Below are positions 48,771-60,303 of a stretch of DNA of 64,000 nt, piece after piece. Position 1 is the first letter of the stretch; every line of letters begins with the position of its first letter. The position numbers were made by a program, and so were the translations under genes. The notes under the pieces were generated by a model. It was not told the origin of the DNA and did not search any database. It saw nothing but the letters and a program-made list of their open reading frames with translations. The DNA comes from Petrolisthes cinctipes (lineage: Eukaryota; Arthropoda; Malacostraca; Decapoda; Porcellanidae): contig JAWQEG010001547.1 in assembly GCA_033782935.1 (NCBI GenBank), positions 77,001-141,000 on the forward strand. The letters run 5' to 3'.

Positions 48771-49934
48771 CAGTACAGTGTGTGAGGACCGGTCAGTGGA
48801 TGGCGGCCCGGAATATTTAGTTATTTACACGTGAACTGCCGCCGTGCCTGGCTACACGTGACGTGCCACACAGTTAGTGCAGTACAGTGTGTGAGGACCT
48901 GTCAGTGAATGGTAGCCTGGAATATTTAGTTATTTACACGTGAACTGGCTGCCGAGCCTGGCTACACGTGACGTGACACACAGTGAGTGCAGTACAGAGT
49001 GTGAGGAACGGTCAGTGGATGGTGCCCTGGAATATTTAGTTATTTACACGTGAACTGCCTGCCGTGCCTGGCTACACGTGACGTGCCACACAGTGAGTGC
49101 AGTACAGTGTGTGAGGACCGGTCAGTGGATGGCGGTCTGGAATATTTAGTTATTTACACGTGAACTGGCTGCCGTGCCTGGGCCTGGAATATTTAGTTAT
49201 TTACACGTGAACTGCCTGCCGTGCCTGGCTACACGTGACGTGCCACACAGTGTGCAGTTTCGTGTGTGAGGACCGGTCAGCGAATGGCGGCCTGGAATAT
49301 TTAGTTATTTACACATGAACTGCCTGCCTTGCCTGGCTAAACGTTAATTGCCTGCCTTGCCTGGCTACACGTGACATGATATACAGTGAGTGCAGTACAG
49401 TGTATGACGAACGGTCAGTGGATGGCGCCCTGGAATATTTAGTTATTTACATGTGAACTGCCTGCCGTGCCTGGCTACACGTGACGTGCCACACAGTGAG
49501 TGCACTACAGTGTGTGAGGACCGGTCAGTGGATGGCGGCCTGGAATATTTAGTTATTTACACGTGAACTGGCTGCCGTGCTTGGGCCTGGAATATTTAGT
49601 TATTTACACGTGAACTGCCTGCTGTGCCTGGCTACACGTGACGTGCCACACAGTGAGTGCAGTACAGTGTGTGAGGACCGATTGGTGGATAGCGGCCTGG
49701 AATATTTAGTTATTTACACGTGAACTGCCTGCCGTGCCTGGCTACACGTGACATGCCACACAGTGAGTGCAGTACAGTGTGTGAGGACTGGTCAGTGGAT
49801 GGCGGCCTGGAATATTTAGTTATTTACACGTGAACTGGCTGCCGTGCCTGGGCCTGGAATATTTAGTTATTTACACGTGAACTGCCTGACGTGCCTGGCT
49901 ACACGTGACGTGCCACACAGTAAGTGCACTACAG
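48771..49934 (+). repeat. Block shared with 51.4-51.85 kb and 19-20 kb types
   Basis: 48,480-49,210 recurs at 51,123-51,853 with offset 2,643 (48,838/51,481 and 49,021/51,664). After 49,210 it changes to the CAGTGTGCAGTTTCG unit followed by a 28-bp insertion, as at 19.9-20.1 kb. Private variants are CAGTTAGTGC near 48,873, ACATGATATAC near 49,374 and ATTGGTGGATAGC near 49,681. Confidence 0.75.
49322..49349 (+). repeat. 28-bp internal duplication
   Basis: First copy after the 28-46 kb HORs, which have none. Middle E-box is AAACGTTA; followed by ACATGATATAC. Confidence 0.9.
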
Positions 49935-51530
49935 TGTGTGAGGACCTGTCAGTGAATGGCAGCCTGGAATATTTAGTTATTTACACGTGAACTGGCTGCC
50001 GAGCCTGGCTACACATGACGTGACACACATTGAGTGCAGTACAGAGTGTGAGGAACGGTCAGTGGATGACGCCCTGGAATATTTAGTTATTTACACGTGA
50101 ACTGCCTGCCGTGCCTGGCTACACGTGACGTGCCACACAGTGAGTGCAGTACAGTGTGTGAGGACCGGTCAGTGGATGGCGGTCTGGAATATTTAGTTAT
50201 TTACACGTGAACTGGCTGCCGTGCCTGGGCCTGGAATATTTAGTTATTTACACGTGAACTGCCTGCCGTGCCTGGCTACACGTGACGTGAAACACAGTAA
50301 GTGCAGTACAGTGTGTGAGGACCGGTCAGTGAATGGCGGCCAGGAATATTTAGTTATTTACACGTGAACTGCCTGCCGTGCCTGGCTACACGTGACATGC
50401 CACACAGTGAGTGCAATACAGTGTGTGAGGACTGGTCAGTGGATGGCGGCCTGGAATATTTAGTTATTTACGCGTGAACTGCCTGCCGTGGCTTGCTACA
50501 CGTGACGTGCCACACAGTGTGCAGTTTCGTATGTGAGGACCGGTCAGCGAATGGCGGATTGGAATATTTAGTTATTTACACATGAACTGCCTGCCTTGCC
50601 TGGCTAAACGTTAATTGCCTGCCTTGCCTGGCTACACGTGACATGACATACAGTGAGTGCAGTACAGTGTATGACGAACGGTCAGTGGATGCCGCCCTGG
50701 AATATTTAGTTATTTACATGTGAACTGCCTGCCGTGCCTGGCTACACGTGACGTGCCACACAGTGAGTGCACTACAGTGTGTGAGGACCGGTCAGTGGAT
50801 GGCGGGCTGGAATATTTAGTTATTTACACGTGAACTGGCTGCCGTGCCTGGGCCTGGAATATTTAGTTATTTACACGTGAACTGCCTGCTGTGCCTGGCT
50901 ACACGTGACGTGCCACACAGTGAGTGCAGTACAGTGTGTGAGGACCGATCGGTGGATAGCGGCCTGGAATATTTAGTTATTTACATGTGAACTGCCTGCC
51001 GTGCCTAGCTACATGTGAAGTGCCACACAGTGAGTGCACTACAGTGTGTGAGGACCGTTCACTGAATGGCGGCCCGGAATATTTAGTTATTTACACGTGA
51101 ACTGCCTGCTGTGCCTGGCTACACGTGACGCGCCACAGAGTGAGTGCAGTACAGTGTGTGAGGACCGGTCAGTGGATGGCGGCCTGGAATATTTAGTTAT
51201 TTACACATGAACTGGCTGCTGTGCCTGGGCATGGAATATTTAGTTATTTACATGTGAACTGCCTGCCGAGCCTGGCTACACGTGACGTGACACACAGTGA
51301 GTGCAGTACAGTGTGTGAGGAACGATCAGTGGATGGCGGCCTGGAATATTTAGTTATTTCCACATGAACTGCCTGCCGTGCCTGGCTACACGTGACGTGC
51401 CACACAGTGAGTGCAGTTCAGTGTGTGAGGACCGGTCAGTGGATGGCGGCCCGGAATATTTAGTTATTTACACGTGAACTGCCGCCGTGCCTGTCTACAC
51501 GTGACGTGCCACACAGTGAGTGCAGTACAG
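49935..51530 (+). repeat. 1,596-bp tandem repeat, copy 1
   Basis: Thirteen full and three short units plus one 28-bp insertion, less 3 bp. Markers shared with copy 2 at the 1,596 offset are ACACATTGAG near 50,024, GACGTGAAACACAGTAAG near 50,284, GGCCAGGAATATT, TTTCGTATGTGAGG near 50,525 and ATGGCGGATTGG. It contains the unusual CCTAGCTACATGTGAAG near 51,003. Confidence 0.82.
50589..50616 (+). repeat. 28-bp internal duplication
   Basis: In copy 1 of the 1,596-bp repeat, after the ATGGCGGATTGG unit. Confidence 0.9.
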
Positions 51531-52290
51531 TGTGTGAGGACCTGTCAGTGAATGGCAGCCTGGAATATTTAGTTATTTACACGTGAACTGGCTGCCGAGC
51601 CTGGCTACACGTGACGTGACACACATTGAGTGCAGTACAGAGTGTGAGGAACGGTCAGTGGATGGTGCCCTGGAATATTTAGTTATTTACACGTGAACTG
51701 CCTGCCGTGCCTGGCTACACGTGACGTGCCACACAGTGAGTGCAGTACAGTGTGTGAGGACCGGTCAGTGGATGGCGGTCTGGAATATTTAGTTATTTAC
51801 ACGTGAACTGGCTGCCGTGCCTGGGCCTGGAATATTTAGTTATTTACACGTGAACTGCCTGCCGTGCCTGGCTACACGTGACGTGAAACACAGTAAGTGC
51901 AGTACAGTGTGTGAGGACCGGTCAGTGAATGGCGGCCAGGAATATTTAGTTATTTACACGTGAACTGCCTGCCGTGCCTGGCTACACGTGACGTGCCACA
52001 AAGTGAGTGCAGTACAGTGTGTGAGGACCGGTCAGTGGATGGCGGCCTGGAATATTTAGTTATTTACACGTGAACTGCCTGCCGTGCCTGGCTACACGTG
52101 ACGTGCCACACAGTGTGCAGTTTCGTATGTGAGGACCGGTCAGCGAATGGCGGATTGGAATATTTAGTTATTTACACATGAACTGCCTGCCTTGCCTGGC
52201 TAAACGTTAATTGCCTGCCTTGCCTGGCTACACGTGACATGACATACAGTGAGTGCAGTACAGTGTATGACGAACGGTCAGTGGATGGCG
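51531..52290 (+). repeat. 1,596-bp tandem repeat, copy 2 (partial)
   Basis: Copies 49,935-50,694, including the 28-bp insertion at 52,185, and ends near 52,290 where GGAATATATAG and TTACAAGTG introduce variants typical of the array beyond 53 kb. Within it, ACAAAGTGAG at about 51,998 replaces the AATACAG/GCGTG unit of copy 1, a local exchange of one or two monomers. Confidence 0.8.
52185..52212 (+). repeat. 28-bp internal duplication
   Basis: 1,596-bp partner of 50,589-50,616. Confidence 0.9.
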
Positions 52291-53214
52291 CCCTGGAATA
52301 TATAGTTATTTACAAGTGAACTGCCTGCCGTGCCTGGCTACACGTGAGGTGCCACACAGTGAGTGCAGTACAGTGTGTGAGGACCGGTCAGTGGATGGCG
52401 GCCCGGAATATTTAGTTATTTACACGTGAACTGCCTGCTGTGCCTGGCTACACGTGACGTGCCACACAGTGAGTGCAGTACAGTGTGTAAGGAACGGTCA
52501 GTGAAAGGCGGCCTGAAATATTTAGTTATTTACATGTGAACTGCCTGCCGTGCCTGGCTACACGTGACGTGCCACACAGTGAGTGCAGTACAGTGTGTGA
52601 GGACCGGTCAGTGGATGGCGGCCTGAAATATTTAGTTATTTACACGTGAACTGGCTGCCGTGCCTGGGCCTGGAATATTTAGTTATTTACACGTGAACTG
52701 CCTGCCGTGCCTGGCTACACGTGACGTGCCACATAGTAAGTGCAGTACAGTGTGTGAGGACCGGTCAGTGGATGGCGGCCTGGAATATTTAGTTATTTAC
52801 ACGTGAACTGCCTGCCGTGCCTGGCTACACGTGACGTGCCACAAAGTGAGTGCAGTACAGTGTGTGAGGACCGGTCAGTGGATGGCGACCTGGAATATTT
52901 AGTTATTTACACGTGAACTGCCTGCCGTGCCTGGCTACACGTGACATGCCACACAGTGAGTGCAGTACAGTGTGTGAGGACTGGTCAGTGGATGGCGGCC
53001 TGGAATATTTAGTTATTTACACGTGAACTGCCTGCCGTGCCTGGCTACACGTGACGTGCCACAAAGTGAGTGCAGTACAGTGTGTGAGGACCGGTCAGTG
53101 GATGGCGGCCTTTAATATTTAGTTATTTACACGTGAACTGCCTGCCGTGCCTGGCTACACGTGACATGCCACACAGTGAGTGCAATACAGTGTGTAAGGA
53201 CTGGTCAGAGGATG
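52291..53214 (+). repeat. Near-consensus monomers at the border of the 53-64 kb subfamily
   Basis: Eight full and one short unit, mostly alternating CACAAAG and GACATGCC/GGACTGG types, with private changes ACGTGAGGTGCC (52,346), GTGAAAGGCGG (52,502), GCCTTTAATATT (53,110) and GTCAGAGGATGG (53,204). No long-range duplicate was found for it. Confidence 0.7.
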
Positions 53215-53357
53215 GCGGCCTGGAATATTTAGTTATTTACACGTGAACTGCCTGCCGTGCCTGGCTACACGTGACGTGCCACACAGTGTGCAGTTTCGTG
53301 TGTGAGGACCGGTCAGCGAATGGCGGCCTGGAATATTTAGTTATTTACACATGAACT

Positions 53358-53385
53358 GCCTGCCTTGACTGGCTAAACGTTAATT
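53358..53385 (+). repeat. 28-bp internal duplication
   Basis: First repeat reads GCCTGCCTTGACTGGCTA. Followed by GACAAGCC instead of GACATGAC, the form used in all later copies. Confidence 0.9.
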
Positions 53386-54340
53386 GCCTGCCTTGCCTGG
53401 CTACACGTGACAAGCCACACAGTGAGTGCACTACAGTGTGTGAGAACCGGTCAGTGGATGGCGGCCAGGAATATTTAGTTATTTACACGTGAACTGCCTG
53501 CCGTTCCAGGCTACACGTGACGTGACACACAGTGAGTGCACTACAGTGTGTGAGGACTGGTCAGTGGATGGCGGCCCAGAATATTTAGTTATTTACACAT
53601 TAACTGCCTGCCGTGCCTGGCTACACGTGACGAGCCACATAGTGAGTGCAGTACAGTGTGTGATGACCGATCAGTGGATGGCAGCCTGGAATATTTAGTT
53701 ATTTACACGTGAACTGCCTGCCGTGCCGGACTACACGTGAAGTGCCACACAGTGAGTGCAGTACAGTGTGTGAGGACCGGTCAGTGAATGGCGGCCTGGA
53801 ATATTTAGTTTTTTACATGTGAACTGCCTGCCGAGCCTGGCTACACGTGACGTGCCACACAGTGAGTGCACTACATTGTGTGAGGAAAGGTCAGTGGATG
53901 GCGGCCTGGAATATTTAGTTATTTACACGTGAACTGCCTGCCGTGCCTGGGCCTGGAATATTAAGTTATTTACACGTGAACTTCCTGCCGTGCCTTCGCC
54001 TGGAATATTTAGTTATTTACACGTGAACTGCCTGCTGTGCCTGGCTACACGTGACGTGCCACACAGTGAGTGCAGTACAGTGTGTGAGGACCGGTCAGTA
54101 GATGGCGGCCTGGAATATATAGTTATTTACAAGTGAACTGCCTGCCGTGCCTGGCTACACGTGACGTGCCACACAGTGAGTGCACTACATTGTATGAGGA
54201 CCGGTCAGTTGATGGCGGCCCGGAATATTTAGTTATTTACATGTGAACTGCCTGCTGTGCCTGGCTACACGTGACGCGCCATACAGTGAGTGCAGTACAG
54301 TGTGTGAGGACCGGTCAGTGGATGGCTGCCTGGAATATTT

Positions 54341-54830
54341 AGTTATTTACACGTGAACTGCCTGCCGTGCCTGGCTACATGTGACGTGCCACACAGTGAG
54401 TGCACTACAGTGTGTGAGGACCGGTCACTGAATGGCGGCCCGGAATATTTAGTTATTTACACGTGAACTGCCTGCTGTGCCTGGCTACACGTGACGCGCC
54501 ACAGAGTGAGTTCAGTACAGTGTGTGAGGACCGGTCAGTGGATGGCGGCCAGGAATATTTAGTTATTTACACATGAACTGGCTGCTGTGCCTGGGCCTGG
54601 AATATTTAGTTATTTACATGTGAACTGCCTGCCGAGCCTGGCTACACGTGACGTGACACACAGTGAGTGCAGTACAGTGTGTGAGGAACGATCAGTGGAT
54701 GGCGGCCTGGAATATTTAGTTATTTTCACGTGAACTGCCTGCCGTGCCTGGCTACACGTGACGTGCCACAAAGTGAGTGCAGTACAGTGTGTGAGGACCG
54801 GTCAGTGGATGGCGGCCAGGAATATTTAGT
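54341..54830 (+). repeat. Core-cassette fragment inside the 53-64 kb subfamily
   Basis: CATGTGACG with GCACTAC, CACTGAATGGCGGCCC, GACGCGCCACAGAG, ACATGAACTGGCTGCTG (short unit), GCCGAGCC with GACACAC, and GAACGATCAG occur in exactly the order of the 28-46 kb cassette (for example 31,540-31,900). The second 1,973-bp copy leaves the match at this point. This looks like a block from the homogenised core embedded in the other subfamily. Confidence 0.72.
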
Positions 54831-55187
54831 TATTTACACGTAACTGCCTGCCGTGCCTGGCTACACGTGACGTGCCACACAGTGAGTGCAGTACAGTGTG
54901 TGAGGACCTGTCAGTGAATGGCGACCTGGAATATTTAATTATTTACACGTGAACTGGCTGCCGAGCCTGGCTACACGTGACGTGACACACAGTGAGTGCA
55001 GTACAGTGTGTGAGGAACGGTCAGTGGATGGTGCCCTGGAATATTTAGTTATTTACACGTGAACTGCCTGCCGTGCCTGGGTACACGTGACGTGCCACAC
55101 AGTGAGTGCAGTACAGTGTGTGAGGACCGGTCAGTGGATGGCGGTCTGGAATATTTAGTTATTTACACGTGAACTGGCTGCCGTGCC

Positions 55188-56313
55188 TGGGCCTGGAATA
55201 TTTAGTTATTTACACGTGAACTGCCTGCCGTGCCTGGCTACACGTGACGTGCCACACAGTGTGCAGTTTCGTGTGTGAGGACCGGTCAGCGAATGGCTGC
55301 CTGGAATATTTAGTTATTTACACATGAACTGCCTGCCTTGCCTGGCTAAACGTTAATTGCCTGCCTTGCCTGGCTACACGTGACAAGCCACACAGTGAGT
55401 GCACTACAGTGTGTGAGGACCGGTCAGTGGATGGCGGCCAGGAATATTTAGTTATTTACACGTGAACTGCCTGCCGTTCCAGGCTACACGTGACGTGACA
55501 CACAGTGAGTGCACTACAGTGTGTGAGGACTGGTCAGTGGATGGCGGCCCAGAATATTTAGTTATTTACACATTAACTGCCTGCCGTGCCTGGCTACACG
55601 TGACGAGCCACATAGTGAGTGCAGTACAGTGTGTGATGACCGATCAGTGAATGGCAGCCTGGAATATTTAGTTATTTACACGTGAACTGCCTGCCGTGCC
55701 TGACTACACGTGAAGTGCCACACAGTGAGTGCAGTACAGTGTGTGAGGACCGGTCAGTGAATGGCGGCCTGGAATATTTAGTTTTTTACATGTGAACTGC
55801 CTGCCGAGCCTGGCTACACGTGACGTGCCACACAGTGAGTGCACTACATTGTATGAGGAAAGGTCAGTGGATGGCGGCCTGGAATATTTAGTTATTTACA
55901 CGTGAACTGCCTGCCGTGCCTGGGCCTGGAATATTAAGTTATTTACACGTGAACTTCCTGCCGTGCCTGGGCCTGGAATATTTAGTTATTTACACGTGAA
56001 CTGCCTGCTATGCCTGGCTACACGTGACGTGCCACACAGTGAGTGCAGTACAGTGTGTGAGGACCGGTCAGTAGATGGCGGCCTGGAATATATAGTTATT
56101 TACAAGTGAACTGCCTGCCGTGCCTGGCTACACGTGACGTGCCACACAGTGAGTGCACTACATTGTGTGAGGACCGGTCAGTTGATGGCGGCCCGGAATA
56201 TTTAGTTATTTACATGTGAACTGCCTGCTGTGCCTGGCTACACGTGACGCGCCATACAGTGAGTGCAGTACAGTGTGTGAGGACCGGTCAGTGGATGGCT
56301 GCCTGGAATATTT
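55188..56313 (+). repeat. 1,973-bp tandem repeat, copy 2 (partial)
   Basis: Copy of 53,215-54,340 with few changes: GTGAATGGCAGCC near 55,647 against GTGGATGGCAGCC, ATTGTATGAGGAAAGG near 55,850 against ATTGTGTGAGGAAAGG, and CTGCTATGCC near 56,005. Ends in a short unit where copy 1 has a full unit. Confidence 0.82.
55331..55358 (+). repeat. 28-bp internal duplication
   Basis: 1,973-bp partner of 53,358-53,385. Middle E-box is still AAACGTTA. Confidence 0.9.
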
Positions 56314-57129
56314 AGTTATTTACACGTGAACTGGCTGCCGTGCCTGGGCCTGGAATATTTAGTTATTTACACGTAAACTGCCTGCTGTGCCTGGCTACAC
56401 GTGACGTGCCACATAGTGAGTGCAATATAGTGTGTGAGGAACGGTCAGTAGATGGCGGCCTGGAATATATAGTTATTTACAAGTGAACTGCCTGCCGTGC
56501 CTGGCTACACGTGACGTTCCACACAGTGAGTGCAGTACAGTGTGTGAGGACTGGTCAGTGGATGGCGGCCCAGAATATTTAGTTATTTACACATTAACTG
56601 CCTGCCGTGCCTGGCTACACGTGACGAGCCACATAGTGAGTGCAGTACAGTGTGTGATGACCGATCAGTGGATGGCGGCCTGGAATATTTAGTTATTTAC
56701 ACGTGAACTGCCTGCCATGCCTGACTACACGTGACGTGCCACACAGTGAGTGCAGTACAGTGTGTGAGGACCGGTCAGCGAATGGCGGCCTGGAATATTT
56801 AGTTTTTTACATGTGAAGTGCCTGACGAGCCTGGCTACACGTGACATGACATACAGTGAGTGCAGTACAGTGTATGAGGAACGGTCAGTGGATGGCGCCC
56901 TGGAATATTTAGTTATTTACACGTGAACTGCCTGCCTTGCCTGGCTACACGTGACGTGCCACACAGTGAGTGCACTACAGTGTGTGAGGAAAGGTCAGTG
57001 GATGGCGGCCTGGAATATTTAGTTATTTACACGTGAACTGGCTGCCGTGCCTGGGCCTGGAATATTAAGTTATTTACACGTGAACTTCCTGCCGTGCCTG
57101 GGCCTGGAATATTTAGTTATTTACACTTG
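56314..57129 (+). repeat. 53-64 kb subfamily monomers
   Basis: Contains another ACATTAACTG/GACGAGCC pair (56,590-56,630), GTTTTTTACATGTGAAGTG near 56,803, ACATGACATAC, and two adjacent short units with ATTAAGTT and AACTTCC near 57,050-57,100. Private variants include TGCAATATAGTG (56,422) and CTGACGAGCC (56,822). Confidence 0.7.
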
Positions 57130-57616
57130 AACTGCCTGCTGTGCCTGGCTACACGTGACGTGCCACACAGTGAGTGCAGTACAGTGTGTGAGGACCGGTC
57201 AGTAGATGGGGGCCTGGAATATATAGTTATTTACAAGTGAACTGCCTCCCGTGCCTGGCTACACGTGACGTGCCACACAGTGAGTGCACTACAGTGTGTG
57301 AGGACCGGTCAGTTGATGGCGGCCCGGAATATTTAGTTATTTACATGTGAACTGCCTGCTGTGCATGGCTACACATGACGCGCCACACAGTGAGTGCAGT
57401 ACAGTGTGTGAGGACCGGTCAGTGGATGGCGGCCTGGAATATTTAGTTATTTAAACGTGAACTGGCTGCCGTGCCTGGGCCTGGAATATTTAGTTATTTA
57501 CACGTGAACTGCCTGCCGTGCCTGGCTACACGTGACGTGCCACACAGTAAGTGCAGTACAGTGTGTAAGGAACGGTCAGTGAATGGCGGCCTGAAATATT
57601 TAGTTATTTACATGTG
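57130..57616 (+). repeat. 487-bp tandem repeat, copy 1
   Basis: Four full units and one short unit. 57,130-57,500 recurs at 57,617-57,987 (57,201/57,688). Order: AGTAGATGG with ATATATAG, TTACAAGTG, GTTGATGGCGGCCC, GACGCGCCACACAG. This copy has AGTAGATGGGGG, CTGCCTCCCG and GTGCATGGC as private changes. Confidence 0.8.
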
Positions 57617-57987
57617 AACTGCCTGCTGTGCCTGGCTACACGTGACGTGCCACACAGTGAGTGCAGTACAGTGTGTGAGGACCGGTCAGTAGATGGCGGC
57701 CTGGAATATATAGTTATTTACAAGTGAACTGCCTGCCGTGCCTGGCTACACGTGACGTGCCACACAGTGAGTGCACTACAGTGTGTGAGGACCGGTCAGT
57801 TGATGGCGGCCCGGAATATTTAGTTATTTACATGTGAACTGCCTGCTGTGCCTGGCTACACGTGACGCGCCACACAGTGAGTGCAGTACAGTGTGTGAGG
57901 ACCGGTCAGTGGATGGCGGCCTGGAATATTTAGTTATTTACACGTGAACTGGCTGCCGTGCCTGGGCCTGGAATATTTAGTTATTTA
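57617..57987 (+). repeat. 487-bp tandem repeat, copy 2 (partial)
   Basis: Second copy, closer to consensus. It is followed by TTACACGTAAACTGCC and the CACATAG/GTGTTAGGAACGG unit near 58,050. Confidence 0.8.
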
Positions 57988-58299
57988 CACGTAAACTGCC
58001 TGCTGTGCCTGGCTACACGTGACGTGCCACATAGTGAGTGCAGTACAGTGTGTTAGGAACGGTCAGTAGATGGCGGCCTGGAATATATAGTTATTTACAA
58101 GTGAACTGCCTGCCGTGCCTGGCTACACGTGACGTTCCACACAGTGAGTGCACTACAGTGTGTGAGGACCGGTCAGTGGATGGCGGCCTGGAATATTTAG
58201 TTATTTACACGTGAACTGCCTGCCGTGCCTGGCTACACGTGACATGCCACACAGTGAGTGCAGTACAGTGTGTGAGGACTGGTCAGTGGATGGCGGCCT
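57988..58299 (+). repeat. 53-64 kb subfamily monomers
   Basis: Three units: CACATAG with AGTAGATGG and ATATATAG, GACGTTCC with GCACTAC, GACATGCC with GGACTGG. The same order recurs at 59,980-60,270 and 62,640-62,950, there with ATATTTCGTTATT. Confidence 0.7.
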
Positions 58300-59301
58300 G
58301 GAATATTTAGTTATTTACACGTGAACTGCCTGCCGTGCCTGGCTACACGTGACGTGCCCCAAAGTGAGTGCAGTACAGTGTGTGAGGACCGGTCAGTGGA
58401 TGGCGGCCTGGAATATTTAGTTATTTACACGTGAACTGCCTGTCGTGCCTGGCTACACGTGACGTGCCACACAGTGAGTGCAGTTTCGTGTGTGAGGACC
58501 GGTCAGCGAATGGCGGCCTGGAATATTTAGTTATTTACACATAAACTGCCTGCCGTGCCTGGCTACACGTGACGTGACACACAGTGAGTGCAGTACAGTG
58601 TGTGAGGACCGATCGGTGGATGGCGGCCTGGAATATTTAATTATTTACACATGAACTGCCTGCTTTGCCTGGCTACACGTGAATTGCCTGCCTTGCCTGG
58701 CTACACGTGACAAGCCACACAGTGAGTGCACTACAGTGTGTGAGGACCGGTTTGTAGATTGCGGCCTGGAATATTTAGTTATTTACACGTGAACTGCCTG
58801 CCGTTCCAGTCTACACGTGACGTGACACACAGTGAGTGCACTACAGTGTGTGAGGACTGGTCAGTGTATGGCGGCCTAGAATATTTAGTTATTTACACAT
58901 AAACTGTCTGCCGTGCCTGGCTACACGTGACGAGCCAGATAGTGATTGCAGTACAGTGTGTGATGACCGATCAGTGGATGGCGGCCTGGAATATTTAGTT
59001 ATTTACACGTGAACTGCCTGCCGTGCCTGACTACACGTGACGTGCCACACAGTGAGTGCAGTACAGTGTGTGAGGACCGGTCAGTGAATGGCGGCCTGGA
59101 ATATTTAGTTTTTTACATGTGAACTGCCTGCCGAGCTTGGCTACACGTGACATGACATACAGTGAGTGCAGTACAGTGTATGAGGAACGGTCAGTGGATG
59201 GCGGCCTGGAATATTTAGTTATTTACACGTGAACTGGCTGCCGTGCCTGGGCCAGGAATATTTAGTTATTTACACGTGAACTTCCTGCCGTGCCTGGGCC
59301 T
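58300..59301 (+). repeat. 1,002-bp tandem repeat, copy 1
   Basis: Eight full and two short units plus one 28-bp insertion, which gives 1,002 exactly. 58,300-58,752 recurs at 59,302-59,754. It holds the ordered suite TGCCCCAAAG, CAGTTTCG/AGCGAATGG, CACATAAAC, GATCGGTGG, TAATTATTTACACATG, and the 28-bp insertion with an intact middle CACGTG. Private variants include CCGGTTTGTAGATTGC near 58,748 and GCCAGATAGTGATTGC near 58,935. Confidence 0.8.
58658..58685 (+). repeat. 28-bp internal duplication with intact middle E-box
   Basis: Reads GCCTGCTTTGCCTGGCTA then CACGTGAATT, so the middle CACGTG is perfect; this form most likely stands closest to the original duplication. Confidence 0.9.
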
Positions 59302-60303
59302 GGAATATTTAGTTATTTACACGTGAACTGCCTGCCGTGCCTGGCTACACGTGACGTGCCCCAAAGTGAGTGCAGTACAGTGTGTGAGGACCGGTCGGTG
59401 GATGGCGGCCTGGAATATTTAGTTATTTACACGTGAACTGCCTGCCGTGCCTGGCTACACGTGACGTGCCACACAGTGAGTGCAGTTGGGTGTGTGAGGA
59501 CCGGTCAGCGAATGGCGGCCTGGAATATTTAGTTATTTACACATAAACTGCCTGCCGTGCCTGGCTACACGTGACGTGACACACAGTGAGTGCAGTACAG
59601 TGTGTGAGGACCGATCGGTGGATGGCGGCCTGGAATATTTAATTATTTACACATGAACTGCCTGCTTTGCCTGGCTACACGTGAATTGCCTGCCTTGCCT
59701 GGCTACACGTGACAAGCCACACAGTGAGTGCACTACAGTGTGTGAGGACCGGTCAGTTGATGGCGGCCCGGAATATTCAGTTATTTACATGTGAACTGCC
59801 TGCTGTGCCTGGCTACACGTGACGTGCCACACAGTGAGTGCAGTACAGTGTGTGAGGACCGGTCAGTGGATGGCGGCCTGGAATATTTAGTTATTTACAC
59901 GTGAACTGGCTGCCGTGCCTGTGCCTGGAATATTTAGTTATTTACACGTAAACTGCCTGCTGTGCCTGGCTACACGTGACGTGCCACATAGTGAGTGCAG
60001 TACAGTGTATGAGGAACGGTCAGTAGATGGCGGCCTGGAATATATAGTTATTTACAAGTGAACTGCCTGCCGTGCCTGGCTACACGTGACGTTCCACACA
60101 GTGAGTGCAGTACAGTGTGTGAGGACCGGTCAGTGGATGGCGGCCTGGAATATTTCGTTATTTACACGTGAACTGCCTGCCGTGCCTGGCTACACGTGAC
60201 ATGCCACACAGTGAGTGCAGTACAGTGTGTGAGGACTGGTCAGTGGATGGCGGCCTGGAATATTTAGTTATTTACACGTGAACTGCCTGCCGTGCCTGGC
60301 TAC
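59302..60303 (+). repeat. 1,002-bp tandem repeat, copy 2 (first 453 bp) and following monomers
   Basis: The copied part ends near 59,754 (GTCAGTTGATGG against GTTTGTAGATTGC). The suite has CAGTTGGGTGTG instead of CAGTTTCGTGTG at 59,485. The monomers that follow resemble 57.8-58.3 kb and contain ATATTCAGTTATT near 59,774 and the short-unit join CCTGTGCCTGG near 59,920. Confidence 0.75.
59660..59687 (+). repeat. 28-bp internal duplication with intact middle E-box
   Basis: 1,002-bp partner of 58,658-58,685. Confidence 0.9.

Larger units (their letters stand above)
53215..55187 (+). repeat. 1,973-bp tandem repeat, copy 1
   Basis: Sixteen full and four short units with a 28-bp insertion, less 3 bp (including CACGTAACTG near 54,838, a 1-bp loss). 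About 53,215-54,340 recurs at 55,188-56,313. Markers are CGTTCCAGGCTAC (53,502), ACATTAACTG, GACGAGCCACATAG, AGTTTTTTACATG (53,807), ATTAAGTTATT and ACTACATTGTATG (54,184). The rest, 54,341-55,187, is not copied and includes core-type monomers. Confidence 0.82.

Noticed and set aside
53489..56692. 62- to 69-codon ORFs at 53,489, 55,462 and 56,483
   Set aside because: Produced by ACATTAACTG monomers in which the frame passes the AT block. Same repeat sequence as everywhere else, with no start context or conserved domain.
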